Of a stretch of DNA of 64,000 bases, positions 54,236 to 63,332 are shown one piece after another. The notes beneath the pieces are model-generated. The model ran no database searches. It was not told the DNA's origin and worked only from the letters and a program-made list of their open reading frames with translations. The translations under genes were made by a program, and so were the position numbers. Position 1 is the stretch's first letter; every line of letters starts with the position of its first letter. This DNA comes from Pseudomonas fortuita (GTDB taxonomy: Bacteria; Pseudomonadota; Gammaproteobacteria; Pseudomonadales; Pseudomonadaceae), in assembly GCF_026898135.2 (NCBI RefSeq), contig NZ_CP114035.2, positions 3,079,501 to 3,143,500 on the forward strand, read 5' to 3'.

Positions 54236-55028
54236 CTAAAGGGAGCGCAGCTTTTTGCTTGGCAGAGCCTTCCGCTCGGCGAACGGCTCGGGGGCTCCAT
54301 TCATGCAATAAGAAAAACAGATACCTGCAAAGGCTTTCATGGAGGCGGGAAGGGATGCCCGCCTTAGCGTCACCTTCGTCCATAAGTCAGGTGGCGCTTC
54401 GGGTATCCCACTGGAGAGTACACGGTTGAAGCAAACTCTTCAGAAGGGACAGCTTCTGGGTTGCGGGTTGGTACGTACTTCGAGGGTTTTGTTTGACGGG
54501 GTTGTTTGCATTGCGCAGTCCCTTTGGAAAGGACGATCGCCGTTCCCACAGCTAGCGCGTGAAACTGAGGCTTGTGGTTTACAGGTGGGAGCGGGATTGG
54601 TTGCAGGAACAACAGAGCCTAGGTGGAGGTATATCTGACATTAATGCCCGCTGCCCAGATACGTAACTGTCAGCTGTTGTTTTTTGCTCTAGAGTTCGAG
54701 CGAAAATCTACAAGTAGACAAAACAGAGCCTTAACCGGACCGAGCGCGGAAGCCTTGGAAAAGCGTATTTTTCCGACAGTATTCGAGCGAGTGATTGAAC
54801 CGTGGATAGCACCGTGTTTGGGGGGGCGAGTAGCGGGCTGGCCGAACGTGCTCAACAGCTTGAGGTCCGCTCCGGGGAAAGGAGTACCCCGTAAAGGCGA
54901 TGAACGTCTCGCGGGGGTACTGTCACTGGGGCCGGCAGGCTTGAACGCTGCATCTCAGCGTCAAGCAAACGGCTGATACCCAGCGGATTGGCGTTTTCAT
55001 GCTGGCGCCATTGATGAAGGCTGGGGGA
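54236..55028. other. Gene-poor interval
   Basis: About 790 bases without a convincing gene: the open frames present are short and lack coding character. Seen here are a hairpin AGGCGGG/CCCGCCT near 54350-54365, degenerate REP-like pieces (GTGGGAGCGGGATTG near 54583), and an imperfect hairpin GCTTGAACGCTG/CAGCGTCAAGC near 54940-54967. Together with the aminotransferase remnant it looks like a rearrangement scar. Confidence 0.6.
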
Positions 55029-56582
55029 TCAGGTGATGGCGCCGATCTGCCACGGCACGAACTCGTTCTGGCCGTAGCCATGCTGTTCGCTCTTGCTGCG
55101 CTCGCCCGAGGCGATGCTCAGCATCATCCGGTAGATGTGTTCGCCACGCTCTTCGATGGTCATGCTGCCGTCGGCAATGCCGCCGCAGTTGACGTCCATG
55201 TCCTCTTCCTGGGTTTCCCAAAGGCGGGTGTTGGTCGCCAGCTTGATCGACGGCGAGGGCGCGCAGCCGTAGGCCGAGCCGCGGCCAGTGGTAAAGGCGA
55301 TCAGGTTGGCGCCACCGGCGACCTGGCCCGTGGCGGAGATCGGGTCGTAGCCGGGTGTGTCCATGAACACCAGGCCGTGGGCGCGCACCGGTTCGGCGTA
55401 CTCGTAAACATCCATCAGGTCACTGGAACCGGCCTTGGCCACGGCACCCAGGGACTTTTCGAGGATGGTGGTGAGGCCGCCGGCCTTGTTGCCCGCCGAG
55501 GGGTTGTTGTTCAGCTCGGCGCCCATCCGCTGGCAGTAGGTTTCCCACCACTGGATGCGGGCGATCAGCTTCTCGCCCACCTGCTGGCTGACCGCGCGGC
55601 GCGTCAACAGGTGTTCGGCGCCATAGATTTCCGGGGTTTCCGAGAGAATTGCAGTGCCGCCGGCTGCCACCAGGCGGTCGACCGCATTGCCCAGCGCCGG
55701 GTTGGCGGTGATCCCCGAATAGCCGTCCGAGCCCCCGCACTGCAGGCCGACCGTGAGGTGGCGGACGCTCACCGGCTGGCGTTCGACCTGGTTGGCTTCG
55801 GCCAGCAGCGACTTGACCTGGGCGATGCCGCTGGCAATGGTCTTCGATGTGCCGCCGGTGCCCTGAATGGTGAACGTGCGCAGTGCGTGGCTGCTTTGCA
55901 GGCCCTGGGCCGCCAGCAGGTCGGGGATCTGGTTGGTCTCGCAGCCCAGGCCAATCAAAAGTACCGAGGCGAAGTTGGCATGTACCGCATAGCCGCCGAG
56001 GGTGCGGCGCAGCATTGCCAGCGCCTCGCCACCGGGGTCGACCGCGCAACCGACGCCGTGGGTCAGGGCAACCACGCCATCGACGTTGGGGTAGGGCGCC
56101 AACGCCTCGGGGTGGATATCGCGGCGAAAGTGGTCAGCGATCGCCCGTGCCACCGTGGCCGAGCAGTTCACCGAGGTGAGGATGCCGATGTAGTTGCGCG
56201 TGGCTACCCGGCCATCGGCGCGCACGATACCCATGAAGGTATCGTCGTTGGGCGCCTGCTGGCCTTTGGCATCGACGCCGAAGGCGTAGTCGCGGGCAAA
56301 TTCGCCCATCGCCAGATTGTGCACGTGCACATGTTCGCCTGCGGCGATCGCCTGGCTCGCGAAACCGATGATCTGCCCATAGCGGCGCAGCGGCTGGCCC
56401 GCGCTCAGTGCGTGGGCAGCCACCTTGTGGCCCGCCGGGATCGGCTCGCGCACAACGATGCCCTCTTCCAGCAGCAGGCCTTCGGTCAGCGGCTGGCGTG
56501 CCACCAGCACATCGTCCAGTGGGTTGAGTCGAATCACGGCGTTGGCAGCGCTTGCACTGCCTGTTGTTGTAATGAGTTGCAT
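55029..56582 (-). CDS. garD: Galactarate dehydratase GarD
   Basis: A 517-residue UxaA/GarD-family dehydratase, the normal length for Pseudomonas GarD. The N-terminal SAF domain (about 10-95) is followed by RNYIGILTSVNCSATVAR, THGVGCAVD, GLGCETNQI, LQCGGSDGYSG and the C-terminal TGRGSAYGCAPSPSIKLATN. It dehydrates meso-galactarate to keto-deoxy-glucarate. ATG 56582 is chosen because GAGGTG sits seven bases before it; an in-frame GTG at 56591 overlaps that site. It forms a minus-strand unit with the MFS and FAH genes. Confidence 0.9.
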   Translation of the reverse strand: MQLITTTGSASAANAVIRLNPLDDVLVARQPLTEGLLLEEGIVVREPIPAGHKVAAHALSAGQPLRRYGQIIGFASQAIAAGEHVHVHNLAMGEFARDYAFGVDAKGQQAPNDDTFMGIVRADGRVATRNYIGILTSVNCSATVARAIADHFRRDIHPEALAPYPNVDGVVALTHGVGCAVDPGGEALAMLRRTLGGYAVHANFASVLLIGLGCETNQIPDLLAAQGLQSSHALRTFTIQGTGGTSKTIASGIAQVKSLLAEANQVERQPVSVRHLTVGLQCGGSDGYSGITANPALGNAVDRLVAAGGTAILSETPEIYGAEHLLTRRAVSQQVGEKLIARIQWWETYCQRMGAELNNNPSAGNKAGGLTTILEKSLGAVAKAGSSDLMDVYEYAEPVRAHGLVFMDTPGYDPISATGQVAGGANLIAFTTGRGSAYGCAPSPSIKLATNTRLWETQEEDMDVNCGGIADGSMTIEERGEHIYRMMLSIASGERSKSEQHGYGQNEFVPWQIGAIT

Positions 56583-56609
56583 GGTGTTCACCTCAATAGG
56601 GCGCGTGGC

Positions 56610-57935
56610 TCAGGCCAGCCCGCGCTCGCGGTAGTCGATCAGGCCAGAGAACAGCATCAGGCCGAAGGCCATGACCACGAAGAAGATCAGGGCCAGGAAA
56701 TAGGAACCGGTGAACTGCACGATCAGGCCAATGAGGATCGGCACCAGTACGCCCACCATGTTGCCGCAGAAGTTCATGCTGCCGCCAAGTACGCCAGCTT
56801 TGGACTTGCCACCGAGGATCGCCGGCAGGCACCAGTACATGCCGCACCAGCGGATGAAGAACAGCGCCACGCACAGCAGGGCGATGACCAGGCCGGCATC
56901 CGGGGTATAGGCCACCAGCAGGATGCACAGGGCGGCGACCGCAGCAGAGCCGGCGAACATGCTGCGCATGACGGTATTCGGCTGGCCGCCTTTTGCTTTC
57001 CACTTGTCGGAGATCCAGCCGCCAATCAGTTCACCAATGAAACCACACATGAAGATCAGGAAAGTCGCACCGCCCATCGCCTTGATATCGAGGTTGTGGG
57101 CCTGGTGCAGGTAGCTGGGCATCCAGGTCAGCAGCCCGTAGAACACGCTGTTGTAGCAGGCATAGCCAGCAAACATGCACAGTACCGAACGGCTCTTGAG
57201 CAACGCCTTGAGCACCGCCTTGCGGTTGCCGTTGGCCTTGCTCGCGGCGTCGTTGGCCTGGGTGATGTAAGCCAGTTCAGCGGCGTTGACTTGCGGGTGC
57301 TCGCTGGGGTGGTTGCGGATGTACCACCAGGCCCAGATACCGGCAGCCACCGTGCCGACGCCAGCGACGATAAAGGCGATGCGCCAAGAATCGAACCAGG
57401 TGATCAGACCCGCGATGATAATTGCGCCGAATGCGGTGCCCAACGGCGCGCCGCCGTCGACCAGCGTGGCACCGCGGCCACGCTCGTTCGGCGTCAGCCA
57501 GGCGCCATTGAGCTTTGCGCCGGCGGGCATGATCGGCGACTCTGCCACGCCAAGGCCAATGCGCGTGACCAGCAAGGTGATCCAGTTGTGAGCAAACCCG
57601 CCCAAGGCCTGGAAGGCACCCCAGCCGATCGTCGCGACGCCAATGATATTGCGCACCTGGAAGCGGTCGAGTAGCACCCCGGCAGGAATCTGCATCAAGG
57701 CGTATGACCAGAAGAACGCGCTCAGGATCAAGCCTTCGAGCGCTGGAGTGAGCGCAAACTCGGCGGAAATCAACGGCAGTGCCACGGACAGCGAAGCGCG
57801 GTCGATGTAGTTGATCGCTGCCAGTAGCAGCAGGATCAGGAAGATGCGCCAGCGCACGGTGGTTGGCTTGGCGCTGTCGGTGTTGGCAGTCGCCAGGGCC
57901 GGTGCGGGGGCCGGAGGGTAGGGGCTGTTGTTCAT
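56610..57935 (-). CDS. gudP: MFS hexarate (galactarate/glucarate) transporter
   Basis: A 441-residue anion:cation symporter-type MFS with 12 segments, first about 30-50 (IFLILLLLAAINYIDRASLS, the GudP/GarP-like opening). The loop ERGRGATLVDGGAPLGTAFG lies near residue 148. Downstream garD makes galactarate or glucarate the likely substrate. Two ATGs are close: GTGAG stands six bases before 57935 but abuts 57941, so 57935 is preferred. Confidence 0.82.
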   Translation of the reverse strand: MNNSPYPPAPAPALATANTDSAKPTTVRWRIFLILLLLAAINYIDRASLSVALPLISAEFALTPALEGLILSAFFWSYALMQIPAGVLLDRFQVRNIIGVATIGWGAFQALGGFAHNWITLLVTRIGLGVAESPIMPAGAKLNGAWLTPNERGRGATLVDGGAPLGTAFGAIIIAGLITWFDSWRIAFIVAGVGTVAAGIWAWWYIRNHPSEHPQVNAAELAYITQANDAASKANGNRKAVLKALLKSRSVLCMFAGYACYNSVFYGLLTWMPSYLHQAHNLDIKAMGGATFLIFMCGFIGELIGGWISDKWKAKGGQPNTVMRSMFAGSAAVAALCILLVAYTPDAGLVIALLCVALFFIRWCGMYWCLPAILGGKSKAGVLGGSMNFCGNMVGVLVPILIGLIVQFTGSYFLALIFFVVMAFGLMLFSGLIDYRERGLA

Positions 57936-57999
57936 GCTCATCTCACTTTTGTGATTGTTATGAAATGCTGCGGTGGCGCGGCCCTGCGCCACCGTCGGG

Positions 58000-58998
58000 T
58001 CAGAGCGTCTTCACCGCGCCGGGTGAGATGGCCGCAGGCGTCTCGCTGATGCCGTTTCGCAGTGGGGCGCCGAACTCCGCCAGGCTGATTTCGAACACAT
58101 CGCCCTCAACGGCCTTGACCTGGTCGGCAAACGACAGCGTTGCAGTACCGAAGAAGTGGACGTGCACATCACCGGGGCGCAAAAACTGGCTGTACTTGAA
58201 ATGGTGGTACTCGAGATTCTCCAACGAGTGGCACATGTTGTCCTCACCGCTGAGGAAATCCTTTTCCCAGATCACCTGGTCACCGCGCAGTATCCGGCTG
58301 GTGCCCTGCAGATGGCGTGGCAACTCGCCGACACGCAGTTCGGGGCCGAATGAGCAATTACGCAGCTTGGAATGTGCCAGGTACAGGTAGCTGCGCCGCT
58401 CCATCACGTGGTCGGAAAACTCGTTGCCGATGGCAAAGCCCAGCCGGTAGGGCAGGCCATCATCACCGATCACATACAGGCCAGCCAGTTCCGGTTCTTC
58501 ACCAGCATCCTCGGCAAAGGCGGGGGGCTGCAAGGCTTGCCCTGGGCGGACGACGATCGAGCCATCGCCCTTGTAGAACCACTCTGGCTGCGCACCGGCG
58601 CTACCTGCGGGGGGACGGCCACCTTCAATGCCCCACTGGAACATGCGCGCGGTGTCGGTGAGCGCCGCCCCGTCATCGATTTTTTGTTGGTGCATCTTGT
58701 CGCGGGTGGAGGCACTGCCCAGGTGCGTGAGCCCGGTTCCGCTGATCAGACAGTGTGCCGGGTCTTCGTGGTCGAGCGGTGGAAGGACCCGGCATTCGTT
58801 CAAGGCATCGCTGTAGCGCTGGTCGGTGCTGTCCAGACCGCGTTCGAGCACTTCAGCGGCGAGGCTGCGCTGGTTGCGGATGGCAGCGAGGGCCAGTTCT
58901 CGCAGATGCGTGGTGTGGCGTACAACCTGAATCAGGTCGCCTTCCACTACGCCGACATGGCGCTGGGCGGGTGCAGTTTCAAATTGGATCAGGCGCAT
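58000..58998 (-). CDS. Fumarylacetoacetate hydrolase-family protein (AraD1/GguC type)
   Basis: A 332-residue FAH-fold protein: PPLDHEDPAHCLISGTGLTHLGSA, FYKGDGSIVVRPGQ, AGLYVIGDDGLPYRLGFAIGNEFSDH (metal-binding acidic residues) and HFFGTATLSFAD. This branch includes sugar-acid dehydratases and GguC. In the operon with garD it probably processes the 2-keto-3-deoxy acid formed by GarD. Divergent from the LysR gene, with 111 bases between. Confidence 0.78.
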   Translation of the reverse strand: MRLIQFETAPAQRHVGVVEGDLIQVVRHTTHLRELALAAIRNQRSLAAEVLERGLDSTDQRYSDALNECRVLPPLDHEDPAHCLISGTGLTHLGSASTRDKMHQQKIDDGAALTDTARMFQWGIEGGRPPAGSAGAQPEWFYKGDGSIVVRPGQALQPPAFAEDAGEEPELAGLYVIGDDGLPYRLGFAIGNEFSDHVMERRSYLYLAHSKLRNCSFGPELRVGELPRHLQGTSRILRGDQVIWEKDFLSGEDNMCHSLENLEYHHFKYSQFLRPGDVHVHFFGTATLSFADQVKAVEGDVFEISLAEFGAPLRNGISETPAAISPGAVKTL

Positions 58999-59109
58999 GC
59001 TGGCTCCGGTTTGTTGTTGTGGGGAAGCACTTGCCAGCCACTTTAAATTTCCATGGCATTGCTGCCTAATGAGAGCTGCGGACTGCCCGATAACTTTTAG
59101 TGATCCCCT

Positions 59110-60057
59110 ATGCTGCCATCATTAAGCTCCATGGCTTCGCGCCTTCGTTTACGCCAACTGCGCCTTTTGATCAGCCTTGACGAACTGGGCTCGATACACA
59201 AAGCCGCAGAGGCGATGTCGATCACCCAGCCTGGCGCCACCAAGGCGCTTAATGAAATTGAGTCTACCCTTGGCGCAGTACTGTTCGAGCGGACCAGCAA
59301 AGGGCTCGAAGCCAATGACCTGGGCCGCTGTGTGGTGCGTTATGCGCGCTTGATTGGCAATGACCTTGCGCATCTGCGTGAAGAGATGCTGGGCATTCTC
59401 CAAGGACATGGGGGACGTTTGTCGGTGGGCACCATCATGGGCGCCGTGCCGATCATGGTGGAAGGCCTGGCACGTTTGCGCGAGAACCAACCGGACCTAT
59501 CGGTATCGGTGGTAGAGGACACCAGTGACCGCTTGCTCAACCTGCTCGACCAAGGCCGTGTGGATGTGGTGATTTGCCGAACCAGCGTCAGCCCGAGACC
59601 TACAGCCTATGAAAGCCGCGTTAAACATCAGGAGCAGTTGGTGCTGGTGGCAAACCCGGCGCATCCGCTGGCAGCCTGCGCAGCGTTGACGCTTGAGCAA
59701 TTGGCGCACTCGCGCTGGGTGGTGTTCCCGGTAAACATGCCCATGCGGCTTACCCTCGAGCGTGAGTTTCGCGAGGCCGGCTTGAGCTTTCCGCAGTACC
59801 CCATTGAAACCTCATCGACTTTCACGACGCTATCGATGCTTATGCAAGATCGCGATCTGCTCGCGGTGATGCCGTGGGATGTCGCCAGGATGGCCCTGGA
59901 CCACGGCATGCTGGTGCGTTTGCCGCTGCAACTCAAGTCGCGCAGCGAGCCCTACGAGGTGGTGACACGGGTTGGTGTCGAGCTGAGCAAGCCTGCGCAG
60001 GTGCTCGTAGACATTTTGATGGACCAAACCCCTTCGAGTGCCCGCGAGGCCCAATGA
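59110..60057 (+). CDS. LysR-family regulator, galactarate locus
   Basis: A 315-residue LTTR with a winged helix near residues 10-70 (LRQLRLLISLDELGSIHKAAEAM, SITQPGATKALNEIESTLGAVLFER) and an effector domain. Divergent placement suggests it controls the FAH-MFS-garD unit, the usual arrangement for the family. ATG 59131 is an alternative start; neither has a strong ribosome site. The inducer is likely a hexarate or its keto-deoxy derivative. Confidence 0.84.
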   Translation: MLPSLSSMASRLRLRQLRLLISLDELGSIHKAAEAMSITQPGATKALNEIESTLGAVLFERTSKGLEANDLGRCVVRYARLIGNDLAHLREEMLGILQGHGGRLSVGTIMGAVPIMVEGLARLRENQPDLSVSVVEDTSDRLLNLLDQGRVDVVICRTSVSPRPTAYESRVKHQEQLVLVANPAHPLAACAALTLEQLAHSRWVVFPVNMPMRLTLEREFREAGLSFPQYPIETSSTFTTLSMLMQDRDLLAVMPWDVARMALDHGMLVRLPLQLKSRSEPYEVVTRVGVELSKPAQVLVDILMDQTPSSAREAQ

Positions 60058-60140
60058 GAGTCAGAGCTTCATTACACAGACCGGACAGTTTGGTGCAAGT
60101 CGATGAGAAATCGCGGACAAAAGAAAGCCCGCTGCTAGGC

Positions 60141-60310
60141 GTAATGCTGTTCACTTAGGGCTGCTGCGCAGCCCATCGCGGCACAAGGCCGCTCCTACCA
60201 CGACCGCGTAAGCCAATATTCACGGGGCTCACGCGGATACTGTAGGAGCGGCCTTGTGCCGCGAAAGGGCCGCAGAGCGGCCCCGGCGATCTTAAGTGAA
60301 CAGCATTACG
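60141..60310. repeat. REP pair inside an 18-bp inverted repeat
   Basis: CGTAATGCTGTTCACTTA (60141-60158) and its exact complement (60293-60310) flank two Pseudomonas-type REP units in opposite orientation. The left unit has GGCACAAGGCCGCTCCTACC near 60179-60200, the right GTAGGAGCGGCCTTGTGCCG near 60242-60262, followed by a hairpin AAGGGCCGCAGAGCGGCCCC. It occupies the space between the convergent LysR genes. Confidence 0.85.
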
Positions 60311-60375
60311 CTGCTAGGTGGGCAAGGTCTATCACATGTAGGGATAGCGATTCGGCTCACTGGCTGCAGCCGCTG

Positions 60376-61263
60376 TCATTTCAGCCAATTTCCCGCCTCT
60401 TCTAAAAAGTGCATGACAGCTCGCGAGCGCTCGTCCACGCGTGTAATGAGCGACAATTCGCTCTGCATGTCTGGCTGTTTCAGCTGAAGCGTACGGATGC
60501 CCGGCATGCTCAGCTGCGTAAGGGTTTCCGGGAGGATGCTAATCCCGATGCCGGCGGCTATCAGGCCGGGAATACTCATCAGCGACGGTACGTACATGAT
60601 GTTGGCGGGATGCAGCTGGTACTGCCGGCATAATTGCAAGATGTGCGAGGTGAGGCCGATCCCCGCCGGGTCTTCCAGAAAGATGAACTTCTCTTGCCGA
60701 AGGGATGCCAGATCGCCGTTGAAATCCCGCGCCAGCGCATGGTTGTCCGGGGTTAGAAGGACTAACCTGGAGAGGCTGAAACAGTGGGTGCGTAGTCGGT
60801 CGGGCAAATGGTCTTTGAAGATACGGGCAAAGCCGATATCGATTTTCCCTTCAAGCAATAAATCGAATTGGGCCTGAATCCGCGCATCCAGCAACGTTAC
60901 CTTAACCTCGGGATAGGCGCCGAAGTAATGCCGCATCAGTTGAGGGAGGTTAGCTTCGAGCAACGCCGAGTGGTAACCGATCGTGATCTCTCCAATTTCC
61001 CCCCGCCTAGCCCGCCGAGCAGCGGCTACCGCCAGGTCACTGGAATAGAGCGCATCCTTGGCGTGGGGTAGGAACGCTGCGCCGGCAGCAGTCAGTTCCA
61101 CCCCGCGGTTGGCACGTCGAAACAGCGCTACCCCCAATTCGCTCTCCAGGGTTTTGATCAGCTGACTCAGGGCCGGCTGGGCGATCTCAAGCTGCTCCGC
61201 GGCCTTGCTGAAATGCTGGAATGTTGCGGCGCAGACAAACGCACGTAGATGACGTAGCTCCAT
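60376..61263 (-). CDS. LysR-family regulator, quinate/shikimate-type locus
   Basis: A 295-residue LTTR. The helix-turn-helix lies in residues 1-60 (ELRHLRAFVCAATFQHFSKA, QLEIAQPALSQLIKTLESELG). The effector domain is of CatM/BenM style (TIGYHSALLEANLPQLMRHY). The ATG at 61263 follows GAGGGG. Divergent from the MHS permease gene with 140 bases between, so it presumably controls the permease and aroQ. Confidence 0.85.
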   Translation of the reverse strand: MELRHLRAFVCAATFQHFSKAAEQLEIAQPALSQLIKTLESELGVALFRRANRGVELTAAGAAFLPHAKDALYSSDLAVAAARRARRGEIGEITIGYHSALLEANLPQLMRHYFGAYPEVKVTLLDARIQAQFDLLLEGKIDIGFARIFKDHLPDRLRTHCFSLSRLVLLTPDNHALARDFNGDLASLRQEKFIFLEDPAGIGLTSHILQLCRQYQLHPANIMYVPSLMSIPGLIAAGIGISILPETLTQLSMPGIRTLQLKQPDMQSELSLITRVDERSRAVMHFLEEAGNWLK

Positions 61264-61403
61264 CAAAGCCCCTCTATAAGCTTACCTTATGGAAATCTCC
61301 AGAATTCGATAATTATTTTGCAGGCAAAAGCTTCTAAAGTCGACTCAGTACCAGCCCACACCCAGATCGGGCGTATCCCATAACAATAACGACTGAGACC
61401 CTC

Positions 61404-62759
61404 ATGAAAACTACAGAGCCCTCTGTTGCAGACAGTCAGATGTCAAAAAAGGCGGTGACAGCCGCCACCATTGGTACAGCGTTGGAGTGGTTCGATTTCA
61501 CCCTGTACGGTGCTGTTTCCGCGACCGTGCTACCGAAACTGTTCTTTCCCGCAATGGAGCCGACTTCAGGGCTGCTCGCTTCCTTGGCGACCTTCGGCGT
61601 AGGTCTGGCAGCGCGGCCATTAGGGGCGATCACATGTGGTTACCTCGGTGACAAACTCGGGCGCCGCAACCTCATGCTCGCGACAGTGACGCTGATGGGC
61701 TTGGCTTCGGTGTTGATGGGGCTGCTGCCGACCTACGCACAGGTGGGCATCTGGGCGCCCATCATGTTGGTGATTTTGCGAATCCTTCAGGGTTTTGCTT
61801 TGGGTGGGGAGTCCACGGGCGCCCAGCTGATGGCGTTGGAGCATGCACGGCCAGACCGACGTGGACGTTATTCTGGGTTTCTGGGCCTTTGTTCACCAAT
61901 GAGCCAAATCTTGGCAAACGGCGCGTTGTTAGGGCTGGCGGGATTCCTGAGCGCAGAACAATTTGAGTCTTTCGGTTGGCGGATTCCCTTCCTCTTGAGC
62001 TTCGTGCTCGTGGTGGTGGCGATCTTCATTCGGCTCAAGGTCAGCGAGACACCAGCCTTTGTCGCTTTGAAGCAGGACGAAACACCCCACGTTGGAAGCC
62101 CTTTGAAAGATGTGCTGAGGATCCATTCTCGTACCATCTTGCGGCTGATGTTCTTTTTCTGCTCACCCGCTGCTCTGTTTTACCTGATCGTGATTTTCAC
62201 ACTCAGCTACCTGGTCAAGCAACTCGGTATGCCGCAGTCCATGGGGTTCATGTCCCTGATGGTGGCTAACGTCTGCGCGATTTTTGGCGCGCTGGCTGGC
62301 GGGTACCTCAGTGACCGGTGGGGACGCAAGAAAGCGCTCGCCTTCGGCTCATGCATGACCCTCGGGATTCTGCTGGTGTACTTCCCAATGCTGAACACGC
62401 AGCAACCCGCCATGATCATGGCCGCCATGGGACTGTTCCTTGGATTCACCCAGTTCCAGAGCGGGATCCAACCCGTTGCATTCGCCGAAGCATTCCCCAC
62501 CAACGTGCGCTACACCGGCTCGGCCCTGGCTTATACCGGCGCCAACCTGCTGATTGGCGGCCCGATGCCTATCCTCGCCGTGTGGCTGATGAGTCAGACC
62601 GGCAATTCGCCATGGTTGCTCGTCGCGATATGCGCTGCGATCAACCTGGTGTCGCTTGCGATGATCCTGATAGGGCCAGAAACCCGCGGAATCGATCTCA
62701 GCAAGTCCGAACCAGCAGAGAACGTAACCTTCAGCAACTCCCCTCAATACCTCAAGTGA
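61404..62759 (+). CDS. MHS-family MFS permease (shikimate/ketoacid type)
   Basis: A 451-residue metabolite:H+ symporter. GTALEWFDFTLYG near residue 26, the GYLGDKLGRRN loop between TM2 and TM3, and RxGRYSGFLGL are family signatures. 12 membrane segments. The adjacent aroQ gene suggests quinate, dehydroquinate or shikimate as substrate. The family also carries ketoglutarate and aromatic acids. Confidence 0.85.
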   Translation: MKTTEPSVADSQMSKKAVTAATIGTALEWFDFTLYGAVSATVLPKLFFPAMEPTSGLLASLATFGVGLAARPLGAITCGYLGDKLGRRNLMLATVTLMGLASVLMGLLPTYAQVGIWAPIMLVILRILQGFALGGESTGAQLMALEHARPDRRGRYSGFLGLCSPMSQILANGALLGLAGFLSAEQFESFGWRIPFLLSFVLVVVAIFIRLKVSETPAFVALKQDETPHVGSPLKDVLRIHSRTILRLMFFFCSPAALFYLIVIFTLSYLVKQLGMPQSMGFMSLMVANVCAIFGALAGGYLSDRWGRKKALAFGSCMTLGILLVYFPMLNTQQPAMIMAAMGLFLGFTQFQSGIQPVAFAEAFPTNVRYTGSALAYTGANLLIGGPMPILAVWLMSQTGNSPWLLVAICAAINLVSLAMILIGPETRGIDLSKSEPAENVTFSNSPQYLK

Positions 62760-62774
62760 AAGCGGAGCCATACC

Positions 62775-63251
62775 ATGAGTCGCGCAGTTTTTGTCCTGAA
62801 TGGCCCCAACCTGAACATGTTGGGTCGCCGCGAGCCGGAAATTTACGGCACAACGACCCTGCAGCAGGTTCAGCAAAGCTGTGAGCAGCTTGCAAACGAG
62901 CTGGATCTGGTTTGCGAGTTTCGTCAAACGAACAGCGAAGCGGTGATGGTTGACTGGATCCAGGAGGCATTCGACAAGAACGCCGCAGTGATCATCAATC
63001 CGGCTGGCCTTTCGTTTAATTCAATCCCGGTGCTCGATGCGCTGAAATTGATCAAGGCGCCACTGGTGGAAGTCCACATTTCGAACATTCATGCCCGCGA
63101 TGAGCTCCATCGACACTCGATCATGTCCACCGTGGCTAATGGCGTGATTGCAGGATTGGGGGTGGAGGGATATCTGCTGGCGCTTAGAGCAGTGTGTACA
63201 CGGCTATCCGAACGATGGCCAACAAGCCTTGCTGCCTCGGCCTCGCGCTGA
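62775..63251 (+). CDS. aroQ: Type II 3-dehydroquinate dehydratase-like protein (AroQ)
   Basis: A 158-residue AroQ-fold protein. NGPNLNMLGRREPEIYG carries R19 and Y24, N75 is in INPAGLS, and H101 is in EVHISNIHAR. The usual THTS segment is replaced by SFNS, so the histidine at position 81 is phenylalanine. The rest (NGVIAGLGVEGYLLAL) is normal. With the MHS permease it probably serves catabolic quinate or shikimate use, but the changed residue leaves room for another substrate. Follows the permease by 15 bases. Confidence 0.82.
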   Translation: MSRAVFVLNGPNLNMLGRREPEIYGTTTLQQVQQSCEQLANELDLVCEFRQTNSEAVMVDWIQEAFDKNAAVIINPAGLSFNSIPVLDALKLIKAPLVEVHISNIHARDELHRHSIMSTVANGVIAGLGVEGYLLALRAVCTRLSERWPTSLAASASR

Positions 63252-63285
63252 AATCAAGCGTGTGACTGAAGCGCAAGACATCCAT

Positions 63286-63324
63286 AGGAGCTCTTGAAAT
63301 AACCGTTGTTAAATCAGAGCTCCT
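63286..63324. terminator. Inverted repeat between aroQ and cytochrome c genes
   Basis: AGGAGCTCT (63286-63294) pairs with AGAGCTCCT (63316-63324), with a 21-base AT-rich loop, then TTTC. It lies between convergent genes and may end both transcripts. Confidence 0.55.
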
Positions 63325-63332
63325 TTCGGTCA

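Noticed and set aside
54339..54976. Two short open frames in the gene-poor interval
   Set aside because: No ribosome site, unusual codon use for the neighbourhood and no recognisable protein features.
54999..57674. An 891-codon open frame on the plus strand
   Set aside because: Antisense shadow of garD and the MFS gene, with the same high-GC composition and no domain.
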